Assembly: GCF_002564105.1 (NCBI RefSeq)
Contig: NZ_PDBX01000001.1
Span: 4,340,001-4,404,000 of the forward strand
Origin: Collimonas sp. PA-H2
GTDB lineage: Bacteria; Pseudomonadota; Gammaproteobacteria; Burkholderiales; Burkholderiaceae_D
DNA: 64,000 bases
Reading direction: 5' to 3'
The notes beneath the pieces are model-generated. The model saw only the letters and a program-made list of their open reading frames with translations. It was not told the DNA's origin and did no database searches. The position numbers and the translations under genes were made by a program. Shown here one piece after another: positions 8,372 through 16,247 of this stretch (positions within the stretch are counted from its first letter, which is position 1; each line of letters opens with the position of its first letter).

Positions 8372-9022
8372 ATGACAGAGACTCGCCGCATCACGTTTTT
8401 TCATTGCCCGAACACCCGCTCCAAGGGCACCCGTATCCTGCTGGAAGAGCTGGGCGCAGATTATGAGCTGCATGCCCTCAACATGAAGGCCGGCGAGCAG
8501 CGCAGCGCCGCTTACCTGGCGATCAATCCGATGGGGAAGGTGCCGGCGATCAAGCATGGCGAAGCCCTCATCACGGAGCAGGGCGCGGTCTTCCTGTACC
8601 TGGCGGATCTTTACATGGACAAGGGCCTGGCGCCGGCGCTCGACGACCCCTTGCGCGGCCCTTACCTGCGCTGGATGGTTTATTACGGTTCCTGTTTTGA
8701 GCCGGCGGTGGTCGACCGCGCGCAGAAGAATCCGCCGGCATCGCTATCGACCTGTCCCTACGGCGATTTCGACACCATGCTGAAGACGGTCACCGACCAG
8801 TTGCAGCAGGGGCCGTACATGCTGGGCGAGAAGTTCAGCGCCGCCGATATCCTGTGGGGTACGGCGCTGACCTGGACTACCGGTTTCCAGATAGTGCCGA
8901 TGTCGCCGGTGATCCAGGCGTATATCGACCGGATCAATGCCCGTCCGGCGGTGCAGCGGGTGGCCGCTCTGGATAATGAGCTGTCGGCGCAGCTCGCCAG
9001 CCAGGCGGCAGCGAAATCCTAG
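8372..9022 (+). CDS. Glutathione S-transferase family protein
   Basis: 216 residues. The N-terminal thioredoxin-like domain (1-80) starts FFHCPNTRSKGTRILLEELG and carries the cis-Pro segment NPMGKVPAI and the glutathione gamma-glutamyl-binding region LITEQGAVFLYL. An all-helical C-terminal domain follows, with the conserved FSAADILWG hydrophobic-staple segment. AAAGGAAAG lies eight bases before the ATG. It is a cytosolic enzyme conjugating or reducing electrophiles with glutathione; the substrate is not evident. The IS element sits 92 bases upstream and may have separated the gene from an older promoter. Confidence 0.92.
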   Translation: MTETRRITFFHCPNTRSKGTRILLEELGADYELHALNMKAGEQRSAAYLAINPMGKVPAIKHGEALITEQGAVFLYLADLYMDKGLAPALDDPLRGPYLRWMVYYGSCFEPAVVDRAQKNPPASLSTCPYGDFDTMLKTVTDQLQQGPYMLGEKFSAADILWGTALTWTTGFQIVPMSPVIQAYIDRINARPAVQRVAALDNELSAQLASQAAAKS

Positions 9023-9130
9023 GCCGGATTAGCGCAGGAAAAAACCGGCAGCCGCAGCTTGCCGGTCCGCCGGCCTGGGGCCGCGCGGCATGGATAAATC
9101 AAATATAAATCAAATAATAGGGAGTCCGTC

Positions 9131-9490
9131 TTGAATACTGTCGTCAACCTGCTGATCGCCTTGGTCGCTTTATTGCATGTGTATTTCCTGGTGCTCGAAA
9201 TGTTCTTGTGGGATAAGCCTTTCGGCCTCAAGACCTTCCGGCTGACGCAAGAATTTGCCACTGCTTCAAAAGCGCTAGCCGCCAACCAGGGTCTGTACAA
9301 CGGCTTCCTGGCAGCGGGCCTGGCGTGGGGCATATGCCTGGGGACCACGGGCCTCTCGATCAAGATCTTCTTCCTGGCTTGCGTGATCGTCGCCGGCATC
9401 TTCGGCGCGCTCACAGCGAGCCGCAAGATCCTGTTCATACAGGCGCTGCCCGCCGCGCTTGCGCTGGCTTTGCTGCTGGCGTTCCGCTGA
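9131..9490 (+). CDS. DUF1304 family small membrane protein
   Basis: 119 residues with a TTG start preceded by GGGAG. Four hydrophobic segments are visible (residues about 3-27, 55-72, 76-94 and 98-118). The string HVYFLVLEMFLWDKP in TM1 and the NQGLYNGFLAAGL segment are hallmarks of DUF1304 integral membrane proteins. Function is unknown. It is convergent with the tautomerase gene across a short hairpin. Confidence 0.88.
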   Translation: MNTVVNLLIALVALLHVYFLVLEMFLWDKPFGLKTFRLTQEFATASKALAANQGLYNGFLAAGLAWGICLGTTGLSIKIFFLACVIVAGIFGALTASRKILFIQALPAALALALLLAFR

Positions 9491-9501
9491 TTCGGCAGGG
9501 G

Positions 9502-9527
9502 GGGCATTCCGGTAGTCCGGAATACCC
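9502..9527. terminator. Hairpin between convergent genes
   Basis: ATTCCGG (9506-9512) and CCGGAAT (9517-9523) flank a 4-nt loop, extended by outer G/C pairs. It lies between the DUF1304 stop (9490) and the tautomerase stop (9536). No clear U-tract, so it is a modest call. Confidence 0.4.
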
Positions 9528-9535
9528 GCGTTTCT

Positions 9536-9736
9536 TCAGCCGTGCAGCTTTTTGTAATCGTCCGTCAGCATCCCGCCGAAGCCCGAGTCTTCTTCGTTGA
9601 TTTCCTGGATCACGATATGCGTGTGCTCGGGCTTTTTACCCAACACGCGCACCAGCGAAGCAGTGACGTCCTTGACCAGCTCTTCCTTCTGCTGGCGGCT
9701 GGCGCCCTTGGTGATTTGAATGTTTACATATGGCAT
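9536..9736 (-). CDS. 4-oxalocrotonate tautomerase family protein
   Basis: 66 residues, the usual size of this family. After Met removal the mature N-terminus is Pro (PYVNIQITKGASRQQKEELV), which acts as the catalytic base in keto-enol tautomerisation. The conserved EELVKDVT helix and the HIVIQEINEEDSGFGG segment are also present. These enzymes work as hexamers in the cytosol. The exact substrate cannot be assigned: it is not in an aromatic meta-cleavage cluster here, so this may be one of the general-purpose homologues. Confidence 0.88.
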   Translation of the reverse strand: MPYVNIQITKGASRQQKEELVKDVTASLVRVLGKKPEHTHIVIQEINEEDSGFGGMLTDDYKKLHG

Positions 9737-9801
9737 AGCGTGGTTTCCTTATGAAGCGATGGCGCCAGGTATCGGCGATGGTGAAACATACAAGGTAAAA
9801 A

Positions 9802-10341
9802 CTACGGGCGCTTTGCGCCGCTGGCAGTCACGCTGGCGCGCAAGGCTGCCAGCGCGGCGCGCAGCGCTGCGGAAATTTCCGGATCGGCCGCGATCTGCTC
9901 TTCGCTCAGCCCTGAGCCCAGGAGCGGCACGGTGATCGATGCTTCTTCGACGATTTGCGCCGACATCATCGTCACAATTTCTCTCAGCGATGCGTGCGCA
10001 TGCGTTGCTCGTGGCGAAGCGTTCAGCAGCGCCACCGGCTTGAGCACGAAAGCTTCGCAGCCGACCATCCAGTCCAGCGCATTCTTCATGGCGCCGGTGA
10101 TGCCGTGCGCATATTCTGGGCTGGCGATCAGCAAGGCGTCGGCGGCGATGATACGGGCGCGCAGCTCGGCCACCGGGGCCGGATCGCTGGCTTCGATGTC
10201 GGGATTGAACAGCGGCAGCTCGCCCAGGCCGCGATACAGCTCGATGCTGGTTGCAGCCGGCGCCAGGCGGGCCATGGCGCGCAGCAGGGCAGAGTTATGC
10301 GAGGCAGCGCGCAGGCTGCCCGAGATTGCAAGGAATTTCAT
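9802..10341 (-). CDS. NADPH-dependent FMN reductase family protein
   Basis: 179 residues from the chosen ATG at 10341; an in-frame ATG at 10371 would add ten residues (MAAPAHTSGN). I prefer the later start because family members begin close to KFLAISGSLRAASHN, the FMN-phosphate-binding loop. The second family motif, SPEYAHGITGAMKNALDW, is intact. The flavodoxin-like fold uses NAD(P)H to reduce FMN, quinones or chromate-type substrates in the cytosol. No Shine-Dalgarno decides between the starts. Confidence 0.88.
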   Translation of the reverse strand: MKFLAISGSLRAASHNSALLRAMARLAPAATSIELYRGLGELPLFNPDIEASDPAPVAELRARIIAADALLIASPEYAHGITGAMKNALDWMVGCEAFVLKPVALLNASPRATHAHASLREIVTMMSAQIVEEASITVPLLGSGLSEEQIAADPEISAALRAALAALRASVTASGAKRP

Positions 10342-10402
10342 GTTGCCCGAAGTATGTGCAGGGGCAGCCATTATGCCAACAAGCCTGTTTTATTGCCGGC
10401 GC

Positions 10403-10444
10403 AAAAAAAACAAGCCCGCGCGAAGCTGGTTCGGCGCGAGCTTG
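10403..10444 (-). terminator. Rho-independent terminator of the glycine-zipper gene
   Basis: On the minus strand CAAGCTCGCGCCGAA pairs imperfectly with TTCGCGCGGGCTTG and runs straight into eight T. It lies 54 bases after the stop of the small gene at 10498. Confidence 0.72.
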
Positions 10445-10497
10445 CCGCAGGCAGCTGGCCAAAGCCTGTTGGCGGCCTTGGCAAGGTCAGGTAATTT

Positions 10498-10752
10498 TTA
10501 CTTGGCAGGAACCGGTTGCGCGCCAGGGGCTGCTGCATGGGCCGCGGCCGCCTGATCGGCCGCCTTTTTATTCGCCAGGTGACGTCCGACCACGCAGCCG
10601 CCGATAGCGCCTACCACAGCATGATGACCGGCATAGTGGCCTGCCACTCCGCCTACCGCAGCGCCTTTCAGGCAGCCCTTGGCGCTGGCGGCGCCGGTGG
10701 CGCCAGCCAGTGCAGCCGCGCATAGCATGACAGCAATGATTTTGGTATTCAT
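10498..10752 (-). CDS. Small exported glycine-zipper protein
   Basis: 84 residues. A signal peptide (MNTKIIAVMLCAAALAGATG, cleavage near ASA-KG) is followed by the glycine-rich hydrophobic run GAAVGGVAGHYAGHHAVVGA then IGGCVVGRH, the spacing typical of glycine-zipper segments in OmpA-like or SlyB-like envelope proteins. The tail is Ala/Gln-rich. Two Cys in the mature part (KGCLKG and GGCVVG) could form a disulfide. It is a single-gene unit with its own terminator. The function is unknown. Confidence 0.65.
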   Translation of the reverse strand: MNTKIIAVMLCAAALAGATGAASAKGCLKGAAVGGVAGHYAGHHAVVGAIGGCVVGRHLANKKAADQAAAAHAAAPGAQPVPAK

Positions 10753-11063
10753 GGTGTTCCCCTATTTATGGTTGAAGGCAGCGATTGCGCCGGTTGCCGC
10801 TTAGTTCGCGGCTCGGTTTGCAGCTCGGTTTGCAGCTCGGTTTGCAGCTTATTAACGCCGGGCGCCGGGCCCGCGGTTGACAAGCCGGTAAAAAATACCC
10901 GGCGGACCCAATTGTTGATCTTTCGGCGACATAGATCAAGTGCCGGGGCAGCGCATTTTTAATGCAAATGAGCAATCCCAGTCAGGTGTGAAAAGCGGCC
11001 GGCCCCTACAATCGCACTCATCCCTGGCTGTGAGCAACCGGCTTTTTCCCCTTGGAGAGTGCT
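10753..11063 (+). other. Intergenic region with a tandem repeat
   Basis: 311 bases between divergent genes. It holds three perfect copies of a 12-bp unit at 10811-10846 and the promoter region of the alpha/beta hydrolase gene. I see no additional gene. Confidence 0.5.
10811..10846 (+). repeat. Three tandem copies of a 12-bp unit
   Basis: GCTCGGTTTGCA is repeated exactly three times head to tail. The unit is not a known element to me. It lies between divergent promoters and could vary in copy number. Confidence 0.85.
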
Positions 11064-12083
11064 ATGCCCTATGTACGTGCAGTGATGTGGATCTGGATGG
11101 CGCTGTACAGCGTCTTGACGCAGCAGGCGCTGGCCGCTGATGGAACAAACAATGTCGGCATGCTCAGCCTTAGCACCAGCGGCGAATATGTGGTGCCGGT
11201 CGCGGTCTGGTATCCCACCGGCGCGGCGCAAGCCGAGTGGCACGCCGGCCCTTACCTGATCCATGCCACCCGCGATGCGCCTCTGACTCCCGGACTGTAT
11301 CCCCTGGTAATTATCTCGCACGGCAGCGGCGGCGGCGAATTCGGCCATGCCGACCTGGCCGAAGCCCTGGCCCGGCATGGCTATATCGTGGCGGCGCCGC
11401 GCCATCTCGGCGACAGCCATGACCAGCCGCAGGGACGCGGCACCGATCAGCAGATGATAGGTCGTCCATGGCAAGCCGTGGCTACGCTCGATGCCGTCCT
11501 GGCGGACCAGCGCCTGGCCGCGGCGATCGACGCCGGCCGCATCGGCATGGCGGGCTTTTCCGCCGGCGGCTACACCACCATGGTCATGGCCGGCGCCAAG
11601 CCCGATTTGTCCCTGATTACGGCGTATTGTTCGGCGCACGCGGACGACCACGAGCTATGCGACGCCAGCGCGCAGCAAAAGACCGTGGTGACGCGGCCGG
11701 GCTGGGCCTTGCCGGTGGATAGCAGAGTCCGCGCGGCGGTCGCCATGGCGCCGTTCAGCGTCATGTTCGACGCCAAGGGCGTGGCCGGCGTCACGATTCC
11801 GCTGCGCATCTACAAGGCCAGCAACGACCAAGTCCTGCGCAATCGCTGGAATACCGATCATCTGCTGAGCCTGCTGCCGGCCAGCGTCGAGCGCGGTGAA
11901 CTGCCCGGCGGCCACTATGTGTTTCTCGGGCCTTGCAGCGATGCCTTGAAAGCAGCCGTTCCGGCGATTTGCATCGATGCGCCCGGGGCAGATGGCGCCG
12001 CCATAGACAGAGTGGCGGTGCATACGAAGCTGAACGCAGAGATTGTCGATTTCTTCAATCGCACGCTGCCGGCGGCACGCTGA
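11064..12083 (+). CDS. Secreted alpha/beta hydrolase (dienelactone hydrolase / PAF-acetylhydrolase-like)
   Basis: 339 residues from the ATG at 11064, chosen because GGAGAG lies six bases upstream. An upstream in-frame TTG is less likely. A signal peptide (MPYVRAVMWIWMALYSVLTQ, cleavage after ALA) suggests export. The hydrolase fold shows HGSGGGEFGHADLAEALARH (oxyanion strand), GFSAGGYT (nucleophile elbow GxSxG), and late acid/His candidates (SNDQ and GGHYVF). These resemble the predicted dienelactone hydrolases of COG4188, which cleave ester bonds of unknown natural substrates. It is convergent with the pca genes, 18 bases apart, and is probably not part of that pathway. Confidence 0.85.
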   Translation: MPYVRAVMWIWMALYSVLTQQALAADGTNNVGMLSLSTSGEYVVPVAVWYPTGAAQAEWHAGPYLIHATRDAPLTPGLYPLVIISHGSGGGEFGHADLAEALARHGYIVAAPRHLGDSHDQPQGRGTDQQMIGRPWQAVATLDAVLADQRLAAAIDAGRIGMAGFSAGGYTTMVMAGAKPDLSLITAYCSAHADDHELCDASAQQKTVVTRPGWALPVDSRVRAAVAMAPFSVMFDAKGVAGVTIPLRIYKASNDQVLRNRWNTDHLLSLLPASVERGELPGGHYVFLGPCSDALKAAVPAICIDAPGADGAAIDRVAVHTKLNAEIVDFFNRTLPAAR

Positions 12084-12101
12084 TCGTACTCCGGCAAATG
12101 C

Positions 12102-13364
12102 TTACAGCGACAGCAAAAATCCGCTAGCCAGTTCGGCAAACGCTTGCGGCTGCTCGATTGCGCTGAGATGCGATGCGTCCTTCAGCACTGCCAGGCGCGC
12201 TTGCGGGATCCGCTCGGCCAGCGTCTGCGTCATGGCCAGCGGCGTGCCCTGGTCCAGCTCGCCGGCGATGACCAGCGTCGGCACTGTGATGTTTGACAAG
12301 CGTTCAGTGGTTTCCATGGCGCCGACCGCATGGCAGCAACCGATATAGCCGTCGACGTCGCTGCTGACCAGCCGTTGCCGGAAGCGCGCCACGCTGGCCG
12401 CATGCGAGGCACGGTAGGCATCGTGGAAGTAGCGCGCCATGACGGCGTCGGCGATAGCTTCCATGCCTTGCGCCTGCACCGTGTCCATGCGCTGCCGCCA
12501 GACCGCGCGCGCCGCCTCGGGATAGCTTGAGGTGGTGTTCGCCAGCACCAGCGCGTTCACCAGGGCAGGATGGCGCAGCGCCAGTTCCTGGCCTGCCATG
12601 CCACCCATCGACAGCCCGATCCAGACCACCGGGCCGCTGTCCAGCTGGCGCAGCAGACTTGCGGCATCGTCTGCCAGCTCCGCCATCGAATACAGTCCAG
12701 CGGGAGCGTCGGAACTGCCATGGCCGCGCTGGTCGTAGGCGATCACCCTGCAATCGGCGGCGAGCTGGTTGGCCAGGCTGTCCCACATGCTGAGGTCGCA
12801 ACCCAGGGCATGGCTGAGCACCACGGTATGGCGCGGCGTTTTGCCGTTACGCGGCTCGCGCACGGTGTAGTGCAAGGACGGCTTGCCGGCGCTCCTGGCT
12901 TGCCTGCCGATGCCGGGATGGCTGACGGCGGCCGGCGCGGTTGGCGTCGGCGCATAGCCGATTTGCGGGCCGATCTCGCGCAGGATTTTCTGCGCATGGC
13001 TGAATGCGGTATTGGCCGCCGGGACGCCGGCATAGATCGCCACCTGCATCAGCACTTCTTTCAATTCATCCGGCGTCAGGCGGTTGCCGGCATCGCCCAG
13101 CAGGGCGGCGCGCGTGTGCAGCTCGAACTCTTCCCAGCGACTGAGGGCGGCGGTGGTAGCCAGCACGATGATGCGGCGGCTCTTGTGGTCGAGCCCGGGA
13201 CGGCCCCAGATGTCGTTCCAGGCGAAGCGCGTGATCAGGTTCTGGAATTCGGCATTGAAATCGGTGGCGTTGGAGAGCGAACGGTCGACCCAGGCATCGC
13301 CCAGTATCTGCCGGCGATTCGCCTGGCCGCGTTCAAAATCATGGTCGATCGGGTCATAGCTCAT
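12102..13364 (-). CDS. Fused 4-carboxymuconolactone decarboxylase / 3-oxoadipate enol-lactonase
   Basis: 420 residues. Residues about 5-132 are the CMD/PcaC domain (FNAEFQNLITRFAWNDIWGR, AALSRWEEFELHTRAAL, LKEVLMQVAIYAGVPAANTA). Residues about 165-420 are a PcaD alpha/beta hydrolase with GHGSSD, nucleophile S252 in GLSMGGM and a late His in DASHLSAIEQ. Together they decarboxylate 4-carboxymuconolactone and hydrolyse 3-oxoadipate enol-lactone to 3-oxoadipate, two successive steps after PcaB. The decarboxylase comes first, the reverse of the actinobacterial PcaL order as I recall it. The start overlaps the pcaB stop (ATGA). Confidence 0.93.
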   Translation of the reverse strand: MSYDPIDHDFERGQANRRQILGDAWVDRSLSNATDFNAEFQNLITRFAWNDIWGRPGLDHKSRRIIVLATTAALSRWEEFELHTRAALLGDAGNRLTPDELKEVLMQVAIYAGVPAANTAFSHAQKILREIGPQIGYAPTPTAPAAVSHPGIGRQARSAGKPSLHYTVREPRNGKTPRHTVVLSHALGCDLSMWDSLANQLAADCRVIAYDQRGHGSSDAPAGLYSMAELADDAASLLRQLDSGPVVWIGLSMGGMAGQELALRHPALVNALVLANTTSSYPEAARAVWRQRMDTVQAQGMEAIADAVMARYFHDAYRASHAASVARFRQRLVSSDVDGYIGCCHAVGAMETTERLSNITVPTLVIAGELDQGTPLAMTQTLAERIPQARLAVLKDASHLSAIEQPQAFAELASGFLLSL

Positions 13365-14782
13365 AGGGGAGTCTCGCTGTCGGAGGTGGGAGGGATGGGA
13401 TCGCGGGGGTGCAGCGCCAGCGCGGCGGCGGCAGCGCGCAAGTCCTGTAATTGATGCCGCGCCAGGCGTTCGGCAGCGGCGCTGGCGGCGACCGGGTTGA
13501 ACAGTGTTTGCAGATGCGCCGGGTCGATTTTGCCGCGCAAATCTGGATTGTCTTTGATGGCGGCCAGCGTCACGGTCGCCAGGTCTGGTCCGCCGCCGAT
13601 CACCTGCTGCGTCAATTCTTCCATCATCGCATGGGCTTGTGGCCGGCCGATGGCGCTTGCCAGGCAGGCCGCGACGGCCTCGGCAAAGATCAGGCCGCGC
13701 AAGCTGTCGATATTTGCCAGCATCCGCGCGGTGTCTACATGCAGGCCGGCCATGGCTTCATCCAGGGCGCACAGGGCGCCATGGGCGCTCAGGAACAGCG
13801 CCGGCCATTCCGCCAGTTCCGCCTGCCAGTTGCCCAGCCCGCGCTCATGCTGCTGGCCCATGCTGGCCAGCAGGGCCGCTGCATGGTGTGGTGTGCGGGT
13901 TGCCGCCGCCAGGGCGATCATGGCGGCGACCGGATTGCGCTTGTGCGGCATGGCCGACGAACCGCCGCGGCCATCGCCGGACGGCTCCGCCAGCTCGCCG
14001 ATTTCGCCTTGCGCCATCAGGCTGAGGTCGGTGGCGATCTTGCCCAGGCTGCCCACCAGGACGGCGACTTCCATGCCGAGCCGCACCCATTCATCGCGCT
14101 GGGTATGCCAGGGGCCATGCTCCGCCAGGCCCAGCTCTTGGGCCACTCGGCGCGCTACTGCCGGGCCTTGTACGCTCATCACCGCCAGCGTGCCGACCGC
14201 GCCGCCCAGTTGCAGGCGCAGGGCGCGTTCAGCAACGGCGCGCAGTTGCCGGCGCGCGCGCAGCAGCGGGGCAGTCCAGTTCAATAGCTTCAAGCCGAAG
14301 CTGCTGACCTGCGCCGGCTGCATCAGGGTGCGCGCCAGCACCGGCGTCGCCAGATGCTCTGCGGCCAGCTGAAGCAATTGTGTAGTCAGACTCTGCAAAC
14401 GCTCATCGAGCAAGCCCAGCGCCTTGCGCGTAACCAGCACCATGGCGCTGTCGATGACGTCCTGGCTGGTGCTGCCCCAGTGCACGTAATTGGCGGATTC
14501 CGGATTGAACAGGGCGACGGTCTTGGTCAGCTCCTTGACCAGCGGGATCGCAAGGCTGCCGGCGCGGCGGCTGGCGCTGACCAGCGCCGGAATGTCGTAC
14601 AGCTGCGCATTGCAGACGCTGGCGATGGCGCGCGCAGCGGCTTCCGGGATCATGCCTTCGGTGGCCTGGGCGCGCGCCAGCGCTTCTTCAAAGCGGAACA
14701 TGGCTTGCACGATTTCCACATCGTCGAACACGGCGATCATTTCCGCCGAGGTGAGGAAACTGTCGAAAATGGAAACGCTCAC
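13361..14782 (-). CDS. pcaB: 3-carboxy-cis,cis-muconate cycloisomerase
   Basis: 473 residues of the fumarase/aspartase superfamily. The signature GSSAMPHKRNP lies at residues 274-284 and the HWGSTSQDVIDSA substrate region at 101-113. This length, with the extended C-terminal helical domain, is typical of bacterial PcaB. It converts 3-carboxy-cis,cis-muconate, made by PcaGH, into 4-carboxymuconolactone. It sits between pcaG (21 bases upstream) and the fused PcaC-PcaD gene (4-base overlap) in one minus-strand operon that reads in pathway order. Confidence 0.95.
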   Translation of the reverse strand: MSVSIFDSFLTSAEMIAVFDDVEIVQAMFRFEEALARAQATEGMIPEAAARAIASVCNAQLYDIPALVSASRRAGSLAIPLVKELTKTVALFNPESANYVHWGSTSQDVIDSAMVLVTRKALGLLDERLQSLTTQLLQLAAEHLATPVLARTLMQPAQVSSFGLKLLNWTAPLLRARRQLRAVAERALRLQLGGAVGTLAVMSVQGPAVARRVAQELGLAEHGPWHTQRDEWVRLGMEVAVLVGSLGKIATDLSLMAQGEIGELAEPSGDGRGGSSAMPHKRNPVAAMIALAAATRTPHHAAALLASMGQQHERGLGNWQAELAEWPALFLSAHGALCALDEAMAGLHVDTARMLANIDSLRGLIFAEAVAACLASAIGRPQAHAMMEELTQQVIGGGPDLATVTLAAIKDNPDLRGKIDPAHLQTLFNPVAASAAAERLARHQLQDLRAAAAALALHPRDPIPPTSDSETPL

Positions 14783-14803
14783 GGCTGCTCCCTAGGTTGG
14801 CGT

Positions 14804-15331
14804 TCAAGCATAATCGAAAAACACGGTTTCCTTCTCGCCTTGCATCCAGATGTCCCAGCGATAGCTGCCGTCCGTCTGCTTTTGCGCGATCAGGGTGGCG
14901 CGGCGCGCGGCCGGGACTTGCAGCAGGATCTCGGAGCGCGCCAGGGCGGGATCGTCCTGCAGGAACACGGCGCTGAACTGGTGCCTGGTCAGGCCGCGCG
15001 CAAACACGGTAATGAACATCGCCGGCTTGCCGCTGGCGGCGGCATCTGGCAACGACAAGCGAATGCTGAAAGCGCCGTTGTCGCCGCTGGGCACGCGGCG
15101 GAAGCCGGGCAGCGCCTGCGCCTGCTCGGCTGCCTGCGCATCCGGCAACCAGGCTTCGATGATGGCGTCGTCGATGGGCGCACCGCCGCCATCGTAGATC
15201 ACGCCGCTGACTGTGATGCTCGGTGCGCTGCTGCCGAGCGCGGCGCGGGCGTCGCAGGCCCAGCGCCAGGCTTCATGTGGAAACGGGCCGACGGTTTGCG
15301 ATGTGGTGAGGTTGTTGCTCATGCTGTTCAT
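14804..15331 (-). CDS. pcaG: Protocatechuate 3,4-dioxygenase alpha subunit
   Basis: 175 residues. The N-terminal TTSQTVGPFPHEAW segment is the alpha-subunit hallmark, and VSGVIYDGGGAPIDDAIIEAW begins the beta-sandwich core shared with PcaH. Like other alpha subunits it lacks the Tyr/Tyr/His/His iron ligand set but contributes to the active-site wall. AGGAGC lies seven bases before the first ATG, so I keep that start over the ATG three codons later. It pairs with PcaH for intradiol ring cleavage of protocatechuate. Twelve bases separate the two genes. Confidence 0.95.
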   Translation of the reverse strand: MNSMSNNLTTSQTVGPFPHEAWRWACDARAALGSSAPSITVSGVIYDGGGAPIDDAIIEAWLPDAQAAEQAQALPGFRRVPSGDNGAFSIRLSLPDAAASGKPAMFITVFARGLTRHQFSAVFLQDDPALARSEILLQVPAARRATLIAQKQTDGSYRWDIWMQGEKETVFFDYA

Positions 15332-15343
15332 GTCTGTTGCTCC

Positions 15344-16036
15344 TTAAAGACCCATGGGCGTGGCGTTGCGGCCGCGCAGGACGATGTCGAATTCATAGCC
15401 GAGCATCTGGTCGCCGACGGTTTGTTCCATGCTGAAGCGCGAGACCAGGCGCTGGCGCGCGGCCAGGTCGGGAATGCTCTGGAAGATCGGGTCGAAGTCG
15501 AACAAGGGATCGCTCGGAAAATACATCTGAGTCACCAGGCGTTGCGCATAGACATTACCGAACAGCGAGAAGTGGATGTGCGCCGGACGCCATGCCTTGT
15601 CGTGATTGCCCCAGGGGTAGGGGCCGGGCTTGATGGTGACGAAGCGGTAGCGGCCGTCGTCATCGGTGAGCATCTTGCCGAGGCCGTAGAAGTTCGGATC
15701 GAGCGGCGCATCGTGCTGGTCGCGCTTGTGCCAGTAGCGGCCGGCGGCGTTGCATTGCCAGACTTCCAGCAGCGAGTTGCGCACCGGCTTGCCGTCTTCA
15801 TCGAACACGCGGCCGCTGACCACGATTTTCTCGCCCAGCGGCTGGCTCTTGCCTTGTGCGGTGAGGTCGGCGTCATGCGGCAGCAGCAGGCCGGCATGGA
15901 CTGTCAAGTTGGTGTGCGTCGGGGCGGAGGTGTGTATCCGTAACGCCGGCTGGGTCGGGCCGCGCTTGAGGGTGGAACGGTAGGGAGGGTAGATCAGGTC
16001 GGGATAGACGCCGTGCGGGATGGTGTCGAAATTCAC
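15344..16036 (-). CDS. pcaH: Protocatechuate 3,4-dioxygenase beta subunit (iron-binding)
   Basis: 230 residues from a GTG start at 16036, which has AAGGA eight bases upstream; the open frame continues further 5' but without family similarity. The Fe(III) ligands are visible as Y101 (GRYWH), Y140 (GPYPW), H153 and H155 (RPAHIHF). Their spacing of 39, 13 and 2 equals that of the Pseudomonas enzyme (Tyr408, Tyr447, His460, His462). The PcaGH complex inserts O2 into protocatechuate to give 3-carboxy-cis,cis-muconate. It is the first gene of the pcaHGB-(CD) operon, divergent from an IclR regulator across a 211-base control region. Confidence 0.94.
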   Translation of the reverse strand: MNFDTIPHGVYPDLIYPPYRSTLKRGPTQPALRIHTSAPTHTNLTVHAGLLLPHDADLTAQGKSQPLGEKIVVSGRVFDEDGKPVRNSLLEVWQCNAAGRYWHKRDQHDAPLDPNFYGLGKMLTDDDGRYRFVTIKPGPYPWGNHDKAWRPAHIHFSLFGNVYAQRLVTQMYFPSDPLFDFDPIFQSIPDLAARQRLVSRFSMEQTVGDQMLGYEFDIVLRGRNATPMGL

Positions 16037-16126
16037 GAATGCATTCCTTGGTTTGTGTTGGCCGGGGTGCCGAATGGGCTGCACAGTGTGTGCCGTAGTG
16101 TGTGCGCTATTCGCGCAACAGCTTGT

Positions 16127-16228
16127 TTCATCCGTCGATGAAGCTATGATAGGTAATCGAAATAGGGCGATCAAGCGGCTGGCTGTCGGTCATAATCGCA
16201 GAGCGCCCTTATCGTGCGATAATCGCCC
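16127..16228. promoter_or_regulatory. pcaH / IclR-regulator divergent control region with PcaR-like operators
   Basis: The palindrome TTATCGTGCGATAA lies at 16209-16222 and extends into GTGCGATAATCGCCC (16214-16228), close to the Pseudomonas PcaR box GTTCGATAATCGCAC as I recall it. A partial copy CATAATCGCA is at 16191-16200, and a separate inverted repeat TTCATC-CGTC-GATGAA at 16127-16142. The main box lies just upstream of the regulator start (16248), consistent with autoregulation as well as control of pcaH. Confidence 0.7.
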
Positions 16229-16247
16229 AAAACGAGGTGCTATCCAC

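Noticed and set aside
10811..10846. CRISPR-like repeat
   Set aside because: Units are only 12 bp and directly abut without spacers; no cas genes nearby.
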